Assembly (NCBI GenBank): GCA_002337215.1
Contig: DDFO01000036.1
Span: forward strand, 102,092-112,317
Direction: 5' to 3'
Source of the DNA: Phycisphaerales bacterium UBA1926
GTDB lineage: Bacteria > Planctomycetota > Phycisphaerae > Phycisphaerales > UBA1924
Length of the DNA stretch: 10,226 nucleotides
Under the pieces are notes generated by a model, which was given only the letters and a program-made list of their open reading frames with translations, made no database searches and had not been told where the DNA came from. Within the stretch, counting starts at the first letter, position 1; every line of letters starts with the position of its first letter. This document shows positions 6,991 through 10,226 of this stretch, piece by piece. The position numbers and the translations under genes are program-made.

Positions 6991-7202
6991 GAATCAGCCG
7001 CGATCACGCGCCCTCATTCTGGGGCACCGGCACATCGAGATCGACAGGCCCGACCGCGTCAATCGATCGCCTGCGCCTCGTTTTGGGGTTTCCGTGTGAC
7101 TCGTCCGGCACGCGTGACACGCACGCGAAATAACGTAGCCGCGTGGCTATGGAAACTCACAAGAAAATCGGAACCGACTGCAACCCGCACAGGAACGCGT
7201 CC

Positions 7203-7245
7203 GCATAAATACGCAGGGAGCCGTCCGCGATGGGGGTCGCGACGG
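7203..7245 (+). promoter_or_regulatory. Possible promoter -10 and 5' stem-loop of the secreted-protein operon
   Basis: An AT-rich patch in an otherwise GC-rich region (CATAAATA, 7203-7210) could be a -10 element; no good -35 is visible. Just after the implied start, GCCGT-C-CGCGA (7219-7229) pairs with TCGCG-ACGGC (7236-7245), 10 bp with one bulged C and a 6-nt loop. A hairpin at the very 5' end of an mRNA often protects it from decay. The leader to the ATG at 7402 would be about 185 nt. Confidence 0.25.
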
Positions 7246-7401
7246 CGTGGCACCGGTCGTTCTGGCACGGGCCTCTCAGCACGCCGATGTTTCTGTGCAG
7301 GCGTTCATCATCGCAAGTCCGGTTCACGATCGATCCGATGGTCGGGTGCGCTCGACAGCCGCCAGCGGGTCCGGAACGAGCCGATCGGGAAGGGGCAATC
7401 C

Positions 7402-8847
7402 ATGCACCGCCGTTCCGCTACCACCCCGCGCGCCGGGTCTGGCAATGACGTTCTGCAGGCCGCATCGCTCGGAGGGCTCGCGCTCGCCGCGTCGATGCTG
7501 TTGGCCAACCCGACCGCGGGCGCCGCCGACCACGCGCCCGATCTCCGCACCCGATCCGCGACACCCGACGCCTACGTCTACATCAACTATGCGACAGGCG
7601 AGAAGATCATATCGACCCGGGACCCCGACCCGTTCCGGGGGGGCAACGCCGCCTCACGCGGGTCGCACTGGTCGTGGTCAAGCCGCGTCATTGACCCCTG
7701 CGCCCCCGAGGACCTCGACGACAGCGCCCTGACAACCGCCATCTTCACCCGAGTCCACGACGAGGACCTGGGCGATGCCCAAGACCCCAACGCGGTCGGC
7801 CACTGGCACGACTGGTTCGAGCACCCGGGCGACAGCATCATCGAAAGCATCCACTTCACCACCTTCGTGCAGATCCCCGATGTGGACAAAAACGGGGACG
7901 GCGTGGGCGACGGCATCGAGGGTCTCGATTGGTTCTTCATTTTCACCGAGAACGACGGACGCGACGGCCGGCAGAACGCGGTCGCCCACAGCCCCATTCT
8001 CGTCGAGAACATCGTGGGTTCGCTCGATCTCGGCGCTGCCGACGGCGCCCCGAACGACGGCGAGATCTCCTTCCAGGAAGGACAACTCATCTTCAACCTC
8101 CTCGATTTCTCCGCGGGCCAAATTCCGACGGACATCGAGGTGGGCGACACCAACGGCGAGTCCGACGGTGCCTTCGGCTTCGACTCGATTTACGCCGGCG
8201 TCCCGGGCGTCGACACCGACGGGGACGGCCTGATCAACTCGGGCTTCGTCGTCGGGTTCCGCCAGCCGGGCGTCACCGAAGGCGACGGCATCATCAGCCG
8301 ATTCCCAGAACTCGCAGGGCTCGGCCTGGAAAACCCGGTGGGCGGCCCGACACCCGATCCTCCGACCTTCACAAATATCCGACCCGTCGGGTTCTCCCTC
8401 GGCGCCCCCTCCGACGATCTGATCGCCTACCAAGACCGCCCCGCCGGCCAGATCGATTGGCCCTACAACCCCGCGTACGGCTTCCGCCACGGCGAGGGCC
8501 AGGGCAGCGTCGACGGGTACGCCCGCATCGACGCCGACGGCATCGACACCGGGCTCCACTTCGCGGACCTCTTTGCCTGCGACCCCGACGCGACTTCTCC
8601 CCCGTTCTACGAACAGCCCTGGATCGCCCCCGCCATCGAGTTCAACTTGAACATCGAGCCACCGGGAGGATGCAACGACGCCGATCTTGATTTTCCGTAT
8701 TACGTTCTCGATCTCGCCGACATCGCGGCGTTCATCGGCGGGTTCCAGAGCGGCTCTCACCGAGCGGACATCGCCATCCCGTTCGGCGTCCTCGATCTCG
8801 CCGACATCAGCCTCTTCGTGACCGAATTCCAAGCCGGATGCCCGTAG
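7402..8847 (+). CDS. Secreted acidic protein of unknown function with two dockerin-like C-terminal repeats, 481 aa
   Basis: The ATG is set by GGGAAGGGG 6 nt upstream; the frame is open further back to 6760 but carries no signal there. The N terminus has a long basic, Ser/Thr-rich n-region (RRSATT), a hydrophobic core at about 22-36 and a likely cleavage after AGA at residue 41. A core from about 57 to 415 is shared with the next gene. Loops that look able to bind calcium are at 160-171 (DVDKNGDGVGDG), about 214-226 (NDGEISFQE) and 271-281 (DTDGDGLINSG). The C terminus holds two repeats, 425-451 and 455-479, each with VLDLADI, ending in GCP. They resemble dockerin repeats but lack most calcium ligands. 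Such ends are common on secreted proteins of Phycisphaerae and may serve in surface attachment; this is inference. I recognise no enzymatic motif. It probably forms an operon with the paralog 38 bp downstream. Confidence 0.85.
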   Translation: MHRRSATTPRAGSGNDVLQAASLGGLALAASMLLANPTAGAADHAPDLRTRSATPDAYVYINYATGEKIISTRDPDPFRGGNAASRGSHWSWSSRVIDPCAPEDLDDSALTTAIFTRVHDEDLGDAQDPNAVGHWHDWFEHPGDSIIESIHFTTFVQIPDVDKNGDGVGDGIEGLDWFFIFTENDGRDGRQNAVAHSPILVENIVGSLDLGAADGAPNDGEISFQEGQLIFNLLDFSAGQIPTDIEVGDTNGESDGAFGFDSIYAGVPGVDTDGDGLINSGFVVGFRQPGVTEGDGIISRFPELAGLGLENPVGGPTPDPPTFTNIRPVGFSLGAPSDDLIAYQDRPAGQIDWPYNPAYGFRHGEGQGSVDGYARIDADGIDTGLHFADLFACDPDATSPPFYEQPWIAPAIEFNLNIEPPGGCNDADLDFPYYVLDLADIAAFIGGFQSGSHRADIAIPFGVLDLADISLFVTEFQAGCP

Positions 8848-8885
8848 CCGACGCCGCCCCGCGAATCGCAAAGGACGTTCTCAAG

Positions 8886-10226
8886 ATGAAACCCGATCTG
8901 CTCATCTCCGCCGGTCTCGCGGCCGCCCTCACCGCCTCGGCGTTGGCCCAACCCGACACGCCGCGACTCAGCATCGCAGGCACCACGACGCCGCACGGGT
9001 TTATCTACATGAACGCCACCACCGGGGAACGCCTCATCTTGCGAGAGACGCCCGGCACGCCCGCCAACCGGCGTGGGGCGAACGCCTGGACCTGGAACAA
9101 CACGGTCCTCGACGGGTGTGCGCCAGATCCCGACGAGTTCCAGCTCGCCCGCGTCTACTCGCGCGTTCACGACGCATCGCTCGCGGGCGCCGAGCCCCCG
9201 AGACCCGACGCGATCACCTACTGGCACGACTGGTTCGAACACCCGGGCGACACCGTCATCAACGCAATTACGTTCGGCTACTTCACCCAGCTCCTCGATC
9301 CGGGCGAGGACGGTGTCGAGGGCGCCGAGTTCATCATGGCGTTCACCGAGAACGATTCACACCTCGCGCCCGAGAACGCGATCGCGCACACCCCCATCGT
9401 GATCGGGAATCTCGCGGGCGCCGAGGACGACGGCGCATTCGGGTCCGCGATCCCCGGCGACGGCGTGATCGACTTCGCGGAGGGCAACCTCTGGCTCTTC
9501 TTCGTCGATCTCGCGACCTGCGAGTCCGACGCGATCGGGTACCAGCGGACCGACATCGAACTCGGGGACACCAACGGCGTCTCCGACAGCCGGCTCGGTG
9601 CCCTCGGCACGTTCTCCGGAATCCCGGGCACCGACACCGACGGAGACGGCCTCATCAACTCCGGCTTCGTCGTCGGGCTCCGCCAGCCCGGCGTCGCCGA
9701 AGGCGATGGGCTCATCATCCGGTTCCCCGAACTCGCCGGCCAGGGCCTCGAGAACCCCGAAGGCTACGACCCCGCCACGTTCGCGAACATCCGCCCGATG
9801 GGCACCGCCCTCGTCGGCCCCGCCTCCGGGCCCGACTCCTACGACGGACCCAGCGGCGCAACCTGGCCCTTCAACGCCGGCTACACGCCGTCCCCGGGCG
9901 AGGGTGTCGGGGCGGTCAACCGCTTCAGCGAGATCGACGCGATCGGCAACGAATCGGGGCCGCTCAGCTTCGGGACCTACGCCTGCAACCCCTTCGCGAG
10001 CAGCACGCCGTACTCGAACAACCCGTGGACAGGCTGGTACATCTCGCTCGGCGTGAACAACGTCGGCGACGGCTCAGGCTCCGTCAGCTGCGACCGGGCC
10101 CTCCCGCACGGCGTCCTCGACCTTGCGGATATCACCGCGTTCGTCACCGCGTTCCAAACCGGCGACATCCTCGCCGATTTCGCGCCCCCCGCGTGCGTGC
10201 TCGACCTCGCCGACCTCGCCGCGTTC
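8886..10226 (+). CDS. Second secreted paralog with dockerin-like repeats, partial (447+ aa, runs off the window)
   Basis: The frame is open from the ATG at 8886 to the window edge without a stop, so the 3' end is missing. AAAGGA lies 10 nt upstream. The signal peptide is short and typical: MKPDLLISAGLAAALTASALA, cleaved before QPD. It shares with the upstream gene the blocks WHDWFEHPGD (113-122), AFTENDS (152-158), ELGDTNGVSD (225-234), DTDGDGLINSGFVVG (250-264), RQPGV.EGDG (266-275) and RFPELAGQGLENP (279-291). An EF-like GDGVIDFAEG is at 191-200. Unlike its neighbour it has lost the first calcium-type loop (DPGEDGVEG instead of DVDKNGDGVGDG). The dockerin-like repeats begin at 402 and 431; the second is cut after LADLAAF, so only about ten residues are expected to be missing. 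Function unknown; extracellular location inferred from the signal peptide. Confidence 0.85.
   Translation, partial: MKPDLLISAGLAAALTASALAQPDTPRLSIAGTTTPHGFIYMNATTGERLILRETPGTPANRRGANAWTWNNTVLDGCAPDPDEFQLARVYSRVHDASLAGAEPPRPDAITYWHDWFEHPGDTVINAITFGYFTQLLDPGEDGVEGAEFIMAFTENDSHLAPENAIAHTPIVIGNLAGAEDDGAFGSAIPGDGVIDFAEGNLWLFFVDLATCESDAIGYQRTDIELGDTNGVSDSRLGALGTFSGIPGTDTDGDGLINSGFVVGLRQPGVAEGDGLIIRFPELAGQGLENPEGYDPATFANIRPMGTALVGPASGPDSYDGPSGATWPFNAGYTPSPGEGVGAVNRFSEIDAIGNESGPLSFGTYACNPFASSTPYSNNPWTGWYISLGVNNVGDGSGSVSCDRALPHGVLDLADITAFVTAFQTGDILADFAPPACVLDLADLAAF

Larger units (their letters stand above)
7402..10226 (+). other. Tandem gene duplication, probable two-gene operon
   Basis: The two secreted proteins at 7402 and 8886 are collinear from just after the signal peptide to the C terminus and share several blocks of ten or more nearly identical residues. 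The DNA outside those blocks and the signal peptides have diverged, so the duplication is old. The 38-bp gap holds no terminator. Since the window ends within the second gene, further copies may follow. Confidence 0.8.

Noticed and set aside
6760..7401. Upstream extension of the first secreted protein in the same frame
   Set aside because: It would place an Arg-rich 214-residue segment before a clear signal peptide and would overlap the RRM gene; the Shine-Dalgarno sequence before 7402 decides the start.
7678..8871. A 397-codon minus-strand open frame antisense to the first secreted protein
   Set aside because: It mirrors the repetitive Asp/Gly codons of the plus-strand gene and has no domain or start signal.

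Overview
The window looks like chromosomal DNA from a high-GC planctomycete, most likely of the class Phycisphaerae. The main reason is the C-terminal signature of two secreted proteins at the right end (repeats of the form VLDLADIxAFVxxFxxG, one ending in GCP), which is typical of secreted proteins of that class. This placement is an inference from protein style and base composition; there is no rRNA or other phylogenetic marker in the window.

Left part (1-1373, minus strand): a 232-residue protein with the fold signature of the aspartokinase catalytic domain (35-733). It has lost the N-terminal lysine motif, the aspartate-binding motif residues, a block of the nucleotide-binding region and the ACT domains, so it is probably a pseudokinase or has a new role. 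Upstream of it on the same strand, about 906-1120, is a run of hairpins. It ends in a strong intrinsic terminator and a 14-bp inverted repeat that would form a mutually exclusive antiterminator. A plausible sigma70-type promoter lies just before it. This looks like an attenuator or riboswitch-type leader with no aptamer class that I recognise, and it is the most interesting object in the window.

Middle (1374-6796): a full-length HrpA DEAH-box RNA helicase on the plus strand (1374-5366) meets, tail to tail with 4 bp between stop codons, a minus-strand membrane acyl-CoA/fatty acid desaturase with all three histidine boxes (5371-6381). Upstream of the desaturase on the same strand, behind its own terminator, is a small single-RRM RNA-binding protein with a glycine-rich tail (6512-6796). 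Lipid desaturation and small RRM proteins are both classical cold-response functions in bacteria, and the RRM gene seems to have a long, structured 5' leader. A shared cold response is an inference.

Right part (7402-10226, plus strand): two tandem paralogous secreted acidic proteins of unknown function, 38 bp apart and probably one operon. Each has a signal peptide, a shared core of about 330 residues with invariant blocks and calcium-loop-like motifs, and two degenerate dockerin-like repeats at the C terminus. The second gene runs off the right edge. The 7402 gene is preceded by a good Shine-Dalgarno sequence and a non-coding leader of roughly 190 nt with a strong hairpin near its presumed 5' end.

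No tRNA, rRNA, insertion sequence, integrase or CRISPR array was seen.
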